A stretch of 39,711 nucleotides of DNA from an uncultured Eubacterium sp. (GCA_948470065.1 CAOKNO010000020.1:1-39711); one strand, 5' to 3'. Positions 6,991 to 15,544 are shown, counted from the stretch's first letter. Notes: generated from the sequence alone by a model not told the origin. Program-made: numbers and translations.

Positions 6991-8943
6991 TTATTGCCGT
7001 TCCACAACCGTACCCTCCCGGTATGCGCACAACAGCTTTTCTAAATCCGCGATATTTTCCTTGATCTCTTTTCCAATATCCGTATCCGCTACCGTAATAC
7101 GTTTGTTGGAATAATGCACGAGCAGCATATGGGAGTGGATATCCCTTCCATCCTGGACGGCCTTTTCCACAGACTCAAACGGCTCATGGGCAGCCAGAAG
7201 CAACCCGTAGGAATTGTAAATCAAGGTATAGCCTGCAATGCCTGTCTTGGGCTGGTATGCCTTAGAAAACCCGCCGTCGATAATCAGAAGCTTGCCACCG
7301 CATTTCACCGGGGATTCCCCCCGCTTCGCCTCTACCGGGACATGGCCGTTGATAATATGGGAGTCCTGCGACAGCCCAAATTCCTCTAAGATCTTATTGA
7401 CAATCTCCTCCTGCTCCAACAGGCGGTAGTAAGGATTCTTCGGCTCCTTGTGCGTTTCCTTATCCGCAATAAAATACCGTTCAAACGTCGTCATCTTGGA
7501 TTTCCCAAATACCGGGGAATTGGCGTTTTGCCAGATAAACCACAAGATATCCAGGCCTTTCTCCTTCTCTGCCGGATCAATCGAATAATAGCCCTTCCTT
7601 GCGTAATTTTCCAGCACGTCGTATAATTCTTTGCCGCAGTATTCCCGCTCAAACACCTTTACCTTGCAAAAGCTGCCGTCTTCGTGGAACGGCACGCAGC
7701 CATGGTAGAGCAGGTTCCCGTTGTATACCTTATACAAGCTGCCCTTCGAATACAGGAAGCGTACATGCTTTTGCAGCTTCTCACAATTGATAAACGCCGT
7801 TGTCAGACGCTCCATCACTTCCGCTTCTTCCAATGTAAGTTCATAGGGATGCTCGGGATCCAATGTGGGGAAACATGTATCCTTTAACGGGTATGTCTTC
7901 CCTTCCACCCAGACCGTCCCCTTCTCCAAGTCTATCTTATCCAGCAGAAGGCGGTGTTCCATCTCAAACTCCGGCCGCTTCTGAATCAGCTTCCCTTCCA
8001 GCTTAAACTGTATGATTGTAATCGCCTTATGCATTTTCTCATCCAGTTGGGCGTCTTTTACATCGTATTCATCTTCCCGGTAATCCAGATGGAACGCATC
8101 GCAAGTATCCTCGGCATACGTAGCCATTGCAAATTTTGCCAATGGGATCAGGTTAATCCCATAGCCGTCCTCTAACGTATTCAGGTTCCCATACTTTGCC
8201 GAATTACGTATTACATTCGCAATACATGCCTGGCTGCCTGCCGCAGCGCCCATCCACAGCACATCGTGGTTCCCCCATTGGATATCCACAGAATGGTATT
8301 CCATCAGCGTATCCATAATCAGGTTCGGGTACGGTCCCCTGTCAAAAATATCCCCCACTACATGAAGGTGATCCACAATCAGGCGGCGGATTAAATTACA
8401 GATGGCTACAACCAGCTCGCCCGCCATCCCTGTATGGATTACAGAATTGATGATCTCATTGTAGTAGGCCTCCTGATCGGATTCGTCTGGACGCCCATTC
8501 AACAGTTCCTCCATCACATAGGCAAAATCTTTCGGCAATGCCTTGCGTACCTTGGAACGCGTATATTTTGAAGACGCGCTTTTGCAGATATGGATCAGAC
8601 GGTATAAGTTCACTTTATACCAATCTTCCATATCGTCTTCCTGGCTGCGGACCTGCTTTAGCTTCAGTTCGGGGTAATAGATCAATGTCGCGATTGCCTT
8701 CTTCTCCGTTATGGACAGGCTGTTGCCAAACTCTTCTTCAATCTTGCGTTTGATCGCCCCAGATCCATTTTTCATAATATGCTGGAACTGCTCGTACTCC
8801 CCATGGATATCCGTAATAAAATGCTCCGTCCCCTTCGGCAGGCTTAAAATCGCCTGCAGGTTCACGATTTCCGTCGCTGCCGACGGAATGGACGGATACC
8901 GCTTTGCCAAACCCTTTAAATACCTAATCTCTCCTGCTTCCAT
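6991..8943 (-). CDS. fbp: Fructose-1,6-bisphosphatase, class III
   Basis: This gluconeogenic enzyme hydrolyses fructose 1,6-bisphosphate to fructose 6-phosphate. The 650-residue length and the N-terminus fit the Firmicutes class III family, a calcineurin-like metallophosphatase. Metal-binding motifs are visible in order: DIHGEYEQF near residue 44, GDIFDRGPYPN near 197 and WGNHDVLWMG near 223. It follows dapB by only 10 bases with GGAGAAGCGT before its ATG, so it is very probably the third gene of the dapA-dapB-fbp transcript under the lysine riboswitch. A carbon-metabolism gene in a lysine-biosynthesis operon is unusual. It ends 15 bases from the convergent ATPase gene. Confidence 0.95.
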   Translation of the reverse strand: MEAGEIRYLKGLAKRYPSIPSAATEIVNLQAILSLPKGTEHFITDIHGEYEQFQHIMKNGSGAIKRKIEEEFGNSLSITEKKAIATLIYYPELKLKQVRSQEDDMEDWYKVNLYRLIHICKSASSKYTRSKVRKALPKDFAYVMEELLNGRPDESDQEAYYNEIINSVIHTGMAGELVVAICNLIRRLIVDHLHVVGDIFDRGPYPNLIMDTLMEYHSVDIQWGNHDVLWMGAAAGSQACIANVIRNSAKYGNLNTLEDGYGINLIPLAKFAMATYAEDTCDAFHLDYREDEYDVKDAQLDEKMHKAITIIQFKLEGKLIQKRPEFEMEHRLLLDKIDLEKGTVWVEGKTYPLKDTCFPTLDPEHPYELTLEEAEVMERLTTAFINCEKLQKHVRFLYSKGSLYKVYNGNLLYHGCVPFHEDGSFCKVKVFEREYCGKELYDVLENYARKGYYSIDPAEKEKGLDILWFIWQNANSPVFGKSKMTTFERYFIADKETHKEPKNPYYRLLEQEEIVNKILEEFGLSQDSHIINGHVPVEAKRGESPVKCGGKLLIIDGGFSKAYQPKTGIAGYTLIYNSYGLLLAAHEPFESVEKAVQDGRDIHSHMLLVHYSNKRITVADTDIGKEIKENIADLEKLLCAYREGTVVERQ

Positions 8944-8953
8944 ACGCTTCTCC

Positions 8954-9715
8954 CTATGCTCCTGCGATCACATCGCGCATTTCATATTTCCCCGCTGGCT
9001 TCCCCGACAGATATTTTGCCGCCTCTATGGCTCCTTTGGCGAAAATAGCCTTGGAATATGCCGTATGCTTTAACTCAACCACCTCGTCCGCCCCGGCAAA
9101 AATAACTTCATGTTCCCCGACGATACTGCCTCCCCGTACGGACTGGATCCCAATCTCATACGTTTCCCGCTTCTTACGTTCCTGGCTCCTGTCATACTTG
9201 TACTGGTACTCCCGATCCAAGGAATCCTGGATGGCGTCAGCCAAAGCCAGGGCCGTGCCGCTTGGCGCGTCGACCTTCTGGTTATGGTGTTTCTCCACGA
9301 TTTCCATATCAAACCCGGCCGGAGCCAACACCCTTGCCGCTTTCTGTAACAGATCCAGCAGCATATTGACGCCCAGGGACATATTTGCCGATTTCAGCAC
9401 CGCCGTCCGCCTGCTGGCCTCTTCCACCTTAAGAAGCTGCGCCTCGTTTAGCCCTGTCGTACATAAGACCACTGGCAGCTTATGTTCTGCGCAATATTCC
9501 AGCAGCCCGTCTACCGCAGGCGCCGCTGCAAAATCCACTACCACATCCGCATCTATGGTACATTCTCTGATATCAGGAAATACTGGATACGGGTTTTCCT
9601 TCCCATCGTAGGGATCCACCCCAGCTACAATTTCAATCCCGGTATCTTCCTCGCATAAACTGCTAATCACTTGTCCCATTTTTCCATTGCATCCATGCAT
9701 AATCATCCGGACCAT
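8954..9715 (-). CDS. dapB: 4-hydroxy-tetrahydrodipicolinate reductase
   Basis: DapB catalyses the second committed step of the diaminopimelate/lysine pathway, reducing the DapA product with NAD(P)H. The 253-residue protein opens with the nucleotide-binding HGCNGKMGQVI and has the catalytic EKHHNQKVDAPSGTAL. GGAGG precedes the ATG. The gap from dapA is 156 bases with no promoter I can defend, so it is probably co-transcribed. The pathway feeds both lysine and meso-diaminopimelate for the cell wall. Confidence 0.96.
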   Translation of the reverse strand: MVRMIMHGCNGKMGQVISSLCEEDTGIEIVAGVDPYDGKENPYPVFPDIRECTIDADVVVDFAAAPAVDGLLEYCAEHKLPVVLCTTGLNEAQLLKVEEASRRTAVLKSANMSLGVNMLLDLLQKAARVLAPAGFDMEIVEKHHNQKVDAPSGTALALADAIQDSLDREYQYKYDRSQERKKRETYEIGIQSVRGGSIVGEHEVIFAGADEVVELKHTAYSKAIFAKGAIEAAKYLSGKPAGKYEMRDVIAGA

Positions 9716-9871
9716 TATACATTCCTCCTATAAGTAAAGAGAGCGCCGCATGCAAGCAATCTACAAATGCGGCAGCTCCAGATTTTATTTCTATTTCCAA
9801 GTAGTAACCCTGCGCCCCTTCCCCGCATAGGCCTTCTGCCTTACCAAAAATTATCCCCCCTGCTCTTCCGC

Positions 9872-10762
9872 TTAAGCCAACGTAATCCCAAACTCCTCCA
9901 TTGCCTTCGCCAGGTTCTTTACGTGTTCCGGCTCCATATCGCTCAAAGGCGCGCGCAAAGAGCCTACGCCCCATCCCATCAGGTTCATTGCCGCCTTAAC
10001 TGGGATTGGGTTTACCTCGCTAAACAACGCTTCTACCAGCGGGATTGCCTTAAGCTGCATCTTAAGCGCCTGCTGCTGATCCCCTTCTAGATACTCCATG
10101 ACCATATCGTGGGTAAACTTCGGCGCCACATTCGCAAGGACGGAAATTACGCCAATCCCTCCACAGGCAAGAAGCGGGATCACCTGCCCATCTTCGCCGG
10201 AATACAAATCAAAATCACCTTGTACCTGTTCCATCAGCTTCAAGGTATAAGCGATATCCCCAACCGCATCCTTCATCCCTACAATCACATCGACGTCACG
10301 CGCTAACCCCGCTGCTGTTTCCGGCGCAATCTTACAGCCAGTCCTGCTTGGCACATTGTACAGAAGGATTGGGATATCTACCTGGCTGGCAATCTTCGTG
10401 TAATGTGAGGCCAGCCCTTTTTGCGTTGCTTTATTGTAATACGGCGTTACGATCAGCAAGCCGTCTGCGCCTGCCTTTTGCGCCTGGACAGAAAGCGAAA
10501 TTGCCGTCTGGGTACAATTGGAACCCGTGCCTGCGATCACTGGGATCCTCTTATCCACCATCGAAACAGCCGCGCGGATCACCTCCACATGCTCTTCCTC
10601 CGTCAACGTAGACGCTTCCCCAGTCGTCCCGGTAATAATGATGCTGTCTGTGCCATTTGCAATCTGATCCTCTAATACCTCAGCCAGCTTGTCGTAATCC
10701 ACTCCCAAATCCTGCTTCATCGGCGTAACAAGCGCAACGCCTGATCCTTTGAAAATTGCCAT
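9872..10762 (-). CDS. dapA: 4-hydroxy-tetrahydrodipicolinate synthase
   Basis: DapA condenses pyruvate with aspartate semialdehyde, the first step specific to diaminopimelate and lysine. The 296-residue TIM-barrel aldolase shows TGTTGEASTLT (substrate loop), YNVPSRTG (catalytic tyrosine) and VGMKDAVGD (Schiff-base lysine). The ribosome site AGAAGGAGG is strong. A terminator hairpin at 10823-10846 and a lysine riboswitch at about 11001-11196 precede it, so expression should fall when lysine is plentiful. dapB and fbp follow on the same strand. Confidence 0.97.
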   Translation of the reverse strand: MAIFKGSGVALVTPMKQDLGVDYDKLAEVLEDQIANGTDSIIITGTTGEASTLTEEEHVEVIRAAVSMVDKRIPVIAGTGSNCTQTAISLSVQAQKAGADGLLIVTPYYNKATQKGLASHYTKIASQVDIPILLYNVPSRTGCKIAPETAAGLARDVDVIVGMKDAVGDIAYTLKLMEQVQGDFDLYSGEDGQVIPLLACGGIGVISVLANVAPKFTHDMVMEYLEGDQQQALKMQLKAIPLVEALFSEVNPIPVKAAMNLMGWGVGSLRAPLSDMEPEHVKNLAKAMEEFGITLA

Positions 10763-10822
10763 ATTCGTTCCTCCTTCTAAACTGAAAACTAACTATCACT
10801 ATTATGATATGCAACATGGCAA

Positions 10823-10846
10823 AAGCCGGCTCAGATAAGCCGGCTT
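10823..10846 (-). terminator. Riboswitch-controlled terminator before dapA
   Basis: On the minus strand AAGCCGGCT and AGCCGGCTT form a 9-bp perfect stem with a 6-base loop followed by TTTT. It lies about 60 bases before the dapA start and downstream of the lysine aptamer, the expected place for the expression-platform terminator. Confidence 0.7.
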
Positions 10847-11000
10847 AAGATTTCCCATATATGCAAAAAATATACTTTCTGCTCCGCAAATCCCTGATAG
10901 CGCCCCATCCAAAAGCCAAATCCCCGGCAGCAAACCGCCGGGATATGGAACCCTCACGGCGACGCCCAGACAGGCAGGCTCCCAGCAGTATCCAGATATC

Positions 11001-11196
11001 CCAAGATACCCTTCACGGCCGCTCCGCCTATTGCTCGCAGGAAATCAAGATGACAGTCATATAATTATTCATTATATGCCCAAGGATCCCTCTACAGGAA
11101 ACGAATCCTTTCGGCGTCCTCCCCTTTCAGCCCCTTCCCCTGTGCCTGCCACATCCGGCAGCCTACTGATGAATCACGCAACCTCTATCAATCATA
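11001..11196 (-). promoter_or_regulatory. Lysine riboswitch (L box) aptamer
   Basis: The minus strand shows the conserved L-box elements in order: GATAGAGG (P1), AGTAGGC, GGCTGAAAGGGGAGGACGCC, GCCGAAAGG, GGGCATATAATGAATAATTA leading into GACTGTCATCTTG, and GGGTATCTTG at the 3' side. These match the arrangement of the B. subtilis lysC leader as I remember it. It sits between a good promoter and the dapA terminator hairpin. Exact ends are approximate, and the P1 closing pairs are not perfectly clear by eye. A second GC hairpin lies at about 10923-10943. Confidence 0.85.
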
Positions 11197-11211
11197 TTTT
11201 TTTCTTAGACC

Positions 11212-11240
11212 AATATAGCATTTTCCCCATGCAAAGTCAA
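11212..11240 (-). promoter_or_regulatory. Promoter of the lysine riboswitch / dapA operon
   Basis: TTGACT (11235-11240), a 17-base spacer and TATATT (11212-11217) form a good housekeeping promoter on the minus strand. Its -35 overlaps the stop codon of the upstream adenosyltransferase gene. The predicted start near 11205 lies just before the aptamer. Confidence 0.75.
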
Positions 11241-11734
11241 CAGCATTCTCCGCTATTCTCATGGATTTCATAAATTTTCCCGGTATATTTACGCAAAGCG
11301 TCATTCATCACCCGCCCGGTAAACATAAGTTCCGTATCCTCTGACTTCGCATTCATCAGGATTTCCAATTCCTCCTCGCTCACAAGCTGGCTATTCAAAA
11401 GCCCCAGAAAATCATCCAGTACCAACAGGCTGCATTCCCCAGTCACCAGGACTTTCTTTGCAAAATTAAACCCATTGCGGATATTCATCCCCTCTTCCTG
11501 CTGTTCCTCTTTTGAGAGTTCCGAAAAATCCCTTCCCAGCCTGGAAAAACTAAATACCTTAATCTCCGGCTCCAGCCTGCGCAGGAATTCCATCTCCTCA
11601 CTCTCTTTCCCCTTAAAAAACTGGACGATGATTACACTGTCACCATGGCTCGCCGCCTGGATTGCATATCCCAGCGCAGCAGCCGTCTTGCCTTTCCCTT
11701 CTCCGCAATAAACAGTAACTTTTTCCTTACACAT
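11237..11734 (-). CDS. cobO: Cob(I)yrinic acid a,c-diamide adenosyltransferase (CobA/CobO/BtuR type)
   Basis: This enzyme transfers the adenosyl group of ATP to cobalt to make the adenosylated corrinoid cofactor. The 165-residue protein has the family P-loop YCGEGKGKTAAALG (9-22), VIIVQFFKGK, and SLLVLDDFLGLL as Walker B. The central part (FSFSRLGRDF) is more divergent than typical CobO, and the protein is slightly short. No other cobalamin gene is next to it, so it may serve salvage. Its stop codon lies within the -35 of the dapA promoter. Confidence 0.88.
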   Translation of the reverse strand: MCKEKVTVYCGEGKGKTAAALGYAIQAASHGDSVIIVQFFKGKESEEMEFLRRLEPEIKVFSFSRLGRDFSELSKEEQQEEGMNIRNGFNFAKKVLVTGECSLLVLDDFLGLLNSQLVSEEELEILMNAKSEDTELMFTGRVMNDALRKYTGKIYEIHENSGECC

Positions 11735-11829
11735 GCCATTTTCCTTTCTCTAACCAACTACCCCTAACATACCACAAACCCCCGGAAAATGCAAATGTGG
11801 TTTTCCAAATCCAGCAGCTTCCTTGCCGC

Positions 11830-12456
11830 CTACTCCAAATACTCAATCTTACTTACAGATACCTCATAAGCAACCCTATGCTCCACTTCCGTTTCTGAAA
11901 GCTTCTTCACATACTCCCTGCTCTGTATCCTCCCATGCACCTGCACATGCCCGCCTATGTCAAACCCAGAAGCGTACCTTGCATTCCTTCCCCAGCAGAT
12001 ACACGGTATGTAATCCGACTTCCCATAGGAGCGGTTCACAGCGATCAACAGGTCTGCGATCTCCCTTCCCAGCGGCGTCTTCCGGTAAATAGGTTCCTTA
12101 CAGATATACCCATCCAGGAAAATCTGGTTGCTTTTATCACCCTCGGGGATTTCTTCTACAAATTCCAGCTCCCTTACAAATACAGAAAGCACCAACCGGT
12201 TCCGTTTCTCCTCATGCCTGTTATAAGACCGGAATTGCCCTTCCACCCGGATGTAACGGCCAATACAGCTCTGCGACGTGTCAATCAGACGCTCCGAAAC
12301 CATCAGCGGGATTGTATCTGCAAAATTACTCAAACGATTTACCGATACCTCCACAATATAAAAGCCTTCCCCAAAAACCTCGTGGCTATACTGGAAATCT
12401 GAAATGATTTCCCCTGTGATTGTAACTTGGTTGTTCTCAAAAATTTTATCTGCCAT
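11830..12456 (-). CDS. ssb: Single-stranded DNA-binding (SSB-like OB-fold) protein
   Basis: This protein of 208 residues from ATG 12456 carries OB-fold SSB features: NQVTITGEIISDFQ at the start, a FYIVEVSVNRLS strand and, in a second half, IFLDGYICKEPIYRKTPLG and SYIPC-type segments that resemble another OB-like unit. It lacks the acidic DDDIPF tail of housekeeping SSB, ending KIEYLE, so it may be an accessory paralogue. The frame runs upstream to 12561, but AAAGGGGA sits properly before ATG 12456 and the upstream residues do not look like protein. It is divergent from the cyclophilin gene. A primosomal PriB-like role is possible. Confidence 0.75.
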   Translation of the reverse strand: MADKIFENNQVTITGEIISDFQYSHEVFGEGFYIVEVSVNRLSNFADTIPLMVSERLIDTSQSCIGRYIRVEGQFRSYNRHEEKRNRLVLSVFVRELEFVEEIPEGDKSNQIFLDGYICKEPIYRKTPLGREIADLLIAVNRSYGKSDYIPCICWGRNARYASGFDIGGHVQVHGRIQSREYVKKLSETEVEHRVAYEVSVSKIEYLE

Positions 12457-12800
12457 GAATCTTAATCCCCTTTCGTATATCGACGGCACATCGATGAAGT
12501 ATAAGTTTTTCCAAAAGGATAGCATCCCTCCCCACAAATTGCGCGCACTTTTTGTCGACAAACCCGCTTCTTTCCTGACTTTTGCCGCCCTTGGCCATAG
12601 CCCAGAACAGGCTTTCTCCGCCCCTGATAACGCCGCAAGGATGAACCGTAACCTGAAATTTATATATCAATGCAATAAAATCAATCTAACTCTTTACGTA
12701 TCCTAATTTCTGCGGTACACTATGAAGAGGGCGCATAACATGGCTGCTTGTCTAAGCGCCCGCAGGAAGAAAACGAAAACCACAAGAAACGGAGGCAATT
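12457..12800. other. Divergent intergenic region ssb / cyclophilin
   Basis: This 344-base gap contains the cyclophilin promoter at 12693-12721. I see no gene, repeat or convincing riboswitch in the rest. Confidence 0.5.
12693..12721 (+). promoter_or_regulatory. Promoter of the cyclophilin gene
   Basis: TTTACG, a 17-base spacer and TACACT. The start would be near 12728, some 70 bases before the ATG. Confidence 0.5.
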
Positions 12801-13319
12801 ATGGCACAAAATCCAATTGTAACAATTGAAATGGAAAACGGGGATATCATCAAAGCAGAGCTCTACCCCGAAACCGCACCAAACACTGTCAACAATTTTA
12901 TCAGCTTAATTAAAAACGGATTTTACGATGGGCTTCTCTTCCATCGAGTGATCCGCGGGTTTATGATACAGGGAGGATGCCCGCAAGGCACAGGGATGGG
13001 CGGTCCTGGCTACAGCATCCCTGGTGAATTTACCCAAAACGGATTCCCAAACAGCTTAAAGCATACGGCTGGCGTCCTCTCTATGGCGCGCGCAATGGAT
13101 CCGGACTCAGCGGGATCCCAGTTCTTCATCATGCACCAGGATTCCCCCCATCTTGACGGCGCGTACGCCGCGTTTGGGAAAGTAATATCCGGTATGGACG
13201 CGGTGGACAAAATCACGGAAATCACGACTTACGAAGACCGTCCAATTACACCGCAGGTTATGAAAAAAGTCACGGTAGATACCTTTGGGGAAGCGTATCC
13301 CGCGCCCGAAAAGATCTGA
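12801..13319 (+). CDS. Peptidyl-prolyl cis-trans isomerase, cyclophilin type
   Basis: This 172-residue single-domain cyclophilin speeds cis-trans isomerisation at proline. It has FHRVIRGFMIQGG with the catalytic arginine, then GPGYSIPGEF, GVLSMARAMDPDSAGSQFFI and AAFGKVISGMD. No signal peptide is present, so it is cytoplasmic. GGAGG lies five bases before the ATG. It is a monocistronic unit converging with the ATPase gene at 13336. Confidence 0.95.
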   Translation: MAQNPIVTIEMENGDIIKAELYPETAPNTVNNFISLIKNGFYDGLLFHRVIRGFMIQGGCPQGTGMGGPGYSIPGEFTQNGFPNSLKHTAGVLSMARAMDPDSAGSQFFIMHQDSPHLDGAYAAFGKVISGMDAVDKITEITTYEDRPITPQVMKKVTVDTFGEAYPAPEKI

Positions 13320-13335
13320 CGCAGCGTACCGTCTG

Positions 13336-14190
13336 TTACTCAATTGCGCCTGCCCGTTTCAAAATCAAACGGGCAGCCCGCGTCAGTTCTTGTTCAAATT
13401 CCACGCTCTTCCCGCGCATCCCGTCGTCAAGAAACCTACGGATCCCACGTTCTGCCATTCCGCTATCTGCGGCTGCCTGCATCTGCGGATTGTATGGGAT
13501 TGCCCCTAGCATATGCTCTTCAATGCGGTAAATCCGTTCAATATCCCTTCTGGTGTAACGGCCGTTCCTATAATAATTCCCAACCAGGAAAAACGTCTTC
13601 TGCCGAAGCCCTGGGAAATCCCTGAGATAATCCCCTATCTGCTCCCTTCCCTGAGCCATATTCAGCACGCACAGATCTGCTTCATCCAGCAAGGCCTTGG
13701 CAAGATCATCCCTTTTGCTCCCACAGTCTATAAATACAACATCAAAATACCGATCCACCGCTGCAATGGCCTGGCGCAGCCGTACCAGGCAGCCAACTTG
13801 CCCACCCCACGCACAATCTGCCTTACGGCTGGCGGGCATACAATACATCCTGCCCTCCACCACTTGCCGCATATTCGCCTTCACCAATTGCCGCGTCATC
13901 TCGTGCGGCCTTTCCTTGCGCATCAGGCAGCCAAGCCCGCGTTCTACATAATACCCTGGCTGCTCCGCCGCAAGATCCTCGGGCGGGCATTCCTGTCCCC
14001 TATCCTCCCAGGGGATGGTGCAAGCGTCCTGTTTCCCTTGCCAAAACTTCCGCTCCAAATCCCTGTTTCCATATCTGCCGGACACAACCGCAGCCGTTAA
14101 CGGATACAGCAGCACCGAAGCACACGCGACAACCGCCGTATTAAACGTAGTCCCTGCCTTTTCTTGGCCGCTCCAAAAAGCTATTTTCAT
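13336..14190 (-). CDS. MinD/ParA/TadZ-like P-loop ATPase with degenerate Walker A
   Basis: This 284-residue protein has the layout of the SIMIBI MinD/ParA group: an N-terminal MKIAFWSGQEKAGTTFN in the deviant Walker A position, VVFIDCGSKRDD in the Walker A'/B position (about residues 151-162), LCVLNMAQGREQ, and GAIPYNPQMQAAADSG near the C-terminus, which resembles the TadZ/CpaE switch region. The Walker A reads EKAGTT, so the usual KGGxGKT signature is altered and ATP hydrolysis may be weak. No tad pilus genes are near, so the link to pili is only by family. The ribosome site AAGGAG lies nine bases before the ATG and a promoter is at 14253-14281. Confidence 0.7.
   Translation of the reverse strand: MKIAFWSGQEKAGTTFNTAVVACASVLLYPLTAAVVSGRYGNRDLERKFWQGKQDACTIPWEDRGQECPPEDLAAEQPGYYVERGLGCLMRKERPHEMTRQLVKANMRQVVEGRMYCMPASRKADCAWGGQVGCLVRLRQAIAAVDRYFDVVFIDCGSKRDDLAKALLDEADLCVLNMAQGREQIGDYLRDFPGLRQKTFFLVGNYYRNGRYTRRDIERIYRIEEHMLGAIPYNPQMQAAADSGMAERGIRRFLDDGMRGKSVEFEQELTRAARLILKRAGAIE
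13350..13376. terminator. Possible hairpin for convergent ends, inside ATPase 3' end
   Basis: CTGCCCGTTT and AAACGGGCAG make a 10-bp perfect stem with a 7-base loop, about 30 bases past the cyclophilin stop and within the last codons of the ATPase gene. No U-tract follows, so it may be chance or coding. Confidence 0.3.
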
Positions 14191-14252
14191 CGTATGGATC
14201 TCCTTACTTTTACAAAAGGCTTCCCTTCTGGCGCCACCAGGACGCGTCCTAT

Positions 14253-14281
14253 ATTATATCGCAGTATCAAACGCCCCGCAA
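14253..14281 (-). promoter_or_regulatory. Promoter of the MinD/TadZ-like gene
   Basis: TTGCGG, a 17-base spacer and TATAAT on the minus strand, about 63 bases before the start codon. Confidence 0.55.
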
Positions 14282-14448
14282 GGCGCAGACCGTCCGTACT
14301 GTCACAATATTTGCTTGATTAATGGGAAATGATGCAGATTCTGCATGGACAATGAAAAGAAGATGCTTCTATCATACAGAAACCTGCTGCAAAAGTAAAT
14401 ACTATTTGGTAAATTTATACTTTTTTAATAATTGAAAAACATCAGGCG

Positions 14449-15207
14449 TCACAGGCTCACAATCAATGTATCGTATCCATCCTGGCGTAGCTGCGACTGC
14501 AGTTCGGCTGCCCCTTCCAACGTCGCTTCCCGCCCTACCACTACCGCATAATAAGGTTCCTCATAACGCACCATGGCGTCATATCCCTGTTCCTGCAGCT
14601 CTTCCATTTGGTAACGTGCATTCGATTCATAGCGGTACAACCCAACCTGCACGCCATACTGTTTCGCAGGAGGATTCAGCGGAAGCGCCCGTTCCACTCC
14701 CGTCACAATTGCATCCACCATTTCATCAAACCGTTGGTCAAACAATTGGTTATCCCCATCATGATTGATAAAACCAAGTTCCATCAGAACCGCAGGCATC
14801 TTAGTGCGCCGAAGCACCACAAGCCCAGGACGCTCATCCAGCCCAAGATCCTGGAACCCGAACCTCACCAGTTCATCATTGATGGATTCCCCAAGCCTTG
14901 CCGCCTCAGTATTTGCTTCATAGACCAAAGCCTGCGTCCCATGGTACGTATTGGGCGCTATCCCGGAGTTGCGGTGGAACGAGATAAAATAATCCGCCCC
15001 AGAACGGTTGGCAATCTGTGCTTTCTCCAAAGGGGAATCGTACCGGTCTGTGGTCCTTGTGTACAGCACATGATACCCCGCGTCTTCTAACTTCTGCCCA
15101 ACTGCCAAGGTTACCTTCAATGCATCGTCTTTTTCCTTCCTTCCAGCATAAGAAGCGCCGTTATCATACCCGCCGTGACCAGCGTCCAAAATTATTGTCA
15201 CAGCCAT
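14449..15207 (-). CDS. N-acetylmuramoyl-L-alanine amidase with SPOR-like C-terminus
   Basis: This 252-residue protein begins MAVTIILDAGHGGYDNGA, the amidase_3 zinc-site start. It continues with the zinc histidine in FISFHRNSG and the catalytic glutamate in AVLMELGFINH. From about residue 180 (YGVQVGLYRYESNARYQMEE) a SPOR-like sporulation/cell-division repeat follows. There is no signal peptide, as in spore-cortex or lysis amidases released by other means. The start is ATG 15207 with GGAGGAGCT; the longer frame to 15261 lacks a ribosome site. It cleaves the amide between MurNAc and the stem peptide. A near-copy of its first 13 codons with the leader occurs at 17084-17176. Confidence 0.9.
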   Translation of the reverse strand: MAVTIILDAGHGGYDNGASYAGRKEKDDALKVTLAVGQKLEDAGYHVLYTRTTDRYDSPLEKAQIANRSGADYFISFHRNSGIAPNTYHGTQALVYEANTEAARLGESINDELVRFGFQDLGLDERPGLVVLRRTKMPAVLMELGFINHDGDNQLFDQRFDEMVDAIVTGVERALPLNPPAKQYGVQVGLYRYESNARYQMEELQEQGYDAMVRYEEPYYAVVVGREATLEGAAELQSQLRQDGYDTLIVSL

Positions 15208-15231
15208 AGCTCCTCCATTATTTTTTCTTTT

Positions 15232-15261
15232 ATAGTATGCAGCGGAACCAAAAGCGTTCAA
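15232..15261 (-). promoter_or_regulatory. Possible promoter of the amidase
   Basis: TTGAAC, an 18-base spacer and TACTAT on the minus strand, 25-54 bases before the amidase ATG. The homology with the duplicated copy near 17180 stops at this -10, so only one copy keeps this -35. Confidence 0.35.
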
Positions 15262-15334
15262 AGCGCGCCTGCAGCCATAGCAATGCCAATGGCCGCAGAG
15301 AATTTACACCCCTAGGGCGCTTATCCTCATCTGA

Positions 15335-15478
15335 AACGTTCCCGCCCGATCGAAGAAGATTGTCCAGACTACCTACATAGCGCAGGTTCATTTCAACAAG
15401 ACCAGCAGGGACACCATGAGCAGCAAAATCAAACGTATGCTTAAAAATGAGCGTCTGGCACATGTGAAAAAACAATAA
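15335..15478 (+). pseudogene. TnpW-like transposon protein, 5'-truncated
   Basis: An open frame after a TGA reads ...IVQTTYIAQVHFNKTSRDTM and then SSKIKRMLKNERLAHVKKQ stop. This resembles the C-terminal core of TnpW-type transposon proteins (TTYxVxVHF...S...KIxRLI). No start or ribosome site is found upstream. At 15320-15334 the sequence switches to something matching the 3' end of the Rpn gene (CTTATCCTCATCTGAAA), which suggests a recombination junction. The family call rests on memory of the motif. Confidence 0.5.
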
Positions 15479-15486
15479 CGGCAAGA

Positions 15487-15518
15487 AGCCCGGATTCAGA
15501 AAAACGCCGGCTCTTTTT
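15487..15518 (+). terminator. Terminator after the TnpW-like relic
   Basis: AGCCCGG and CCGGCT form a GC stem (one bulge) followed by TCTTTTTT on the plus strand, nine bases past the relic's stop codon. Confidence 0.5.
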
Positions 15519-15544
15519 TGTAAAATTAGGAAGCCTATGGTAGT

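Noticed and set aside
9663-9974. 103-residue minus frame between dapB and dapA
   Set aside because: It is out of frame with both genes and overlaps their ends; the composition is unlike a protein and no ribosome site is seen.
12457-12561. 35-residue N-terminal extension of the SSB-like protein
   Set aside because: The better ribosome site and the family start are at 12456.
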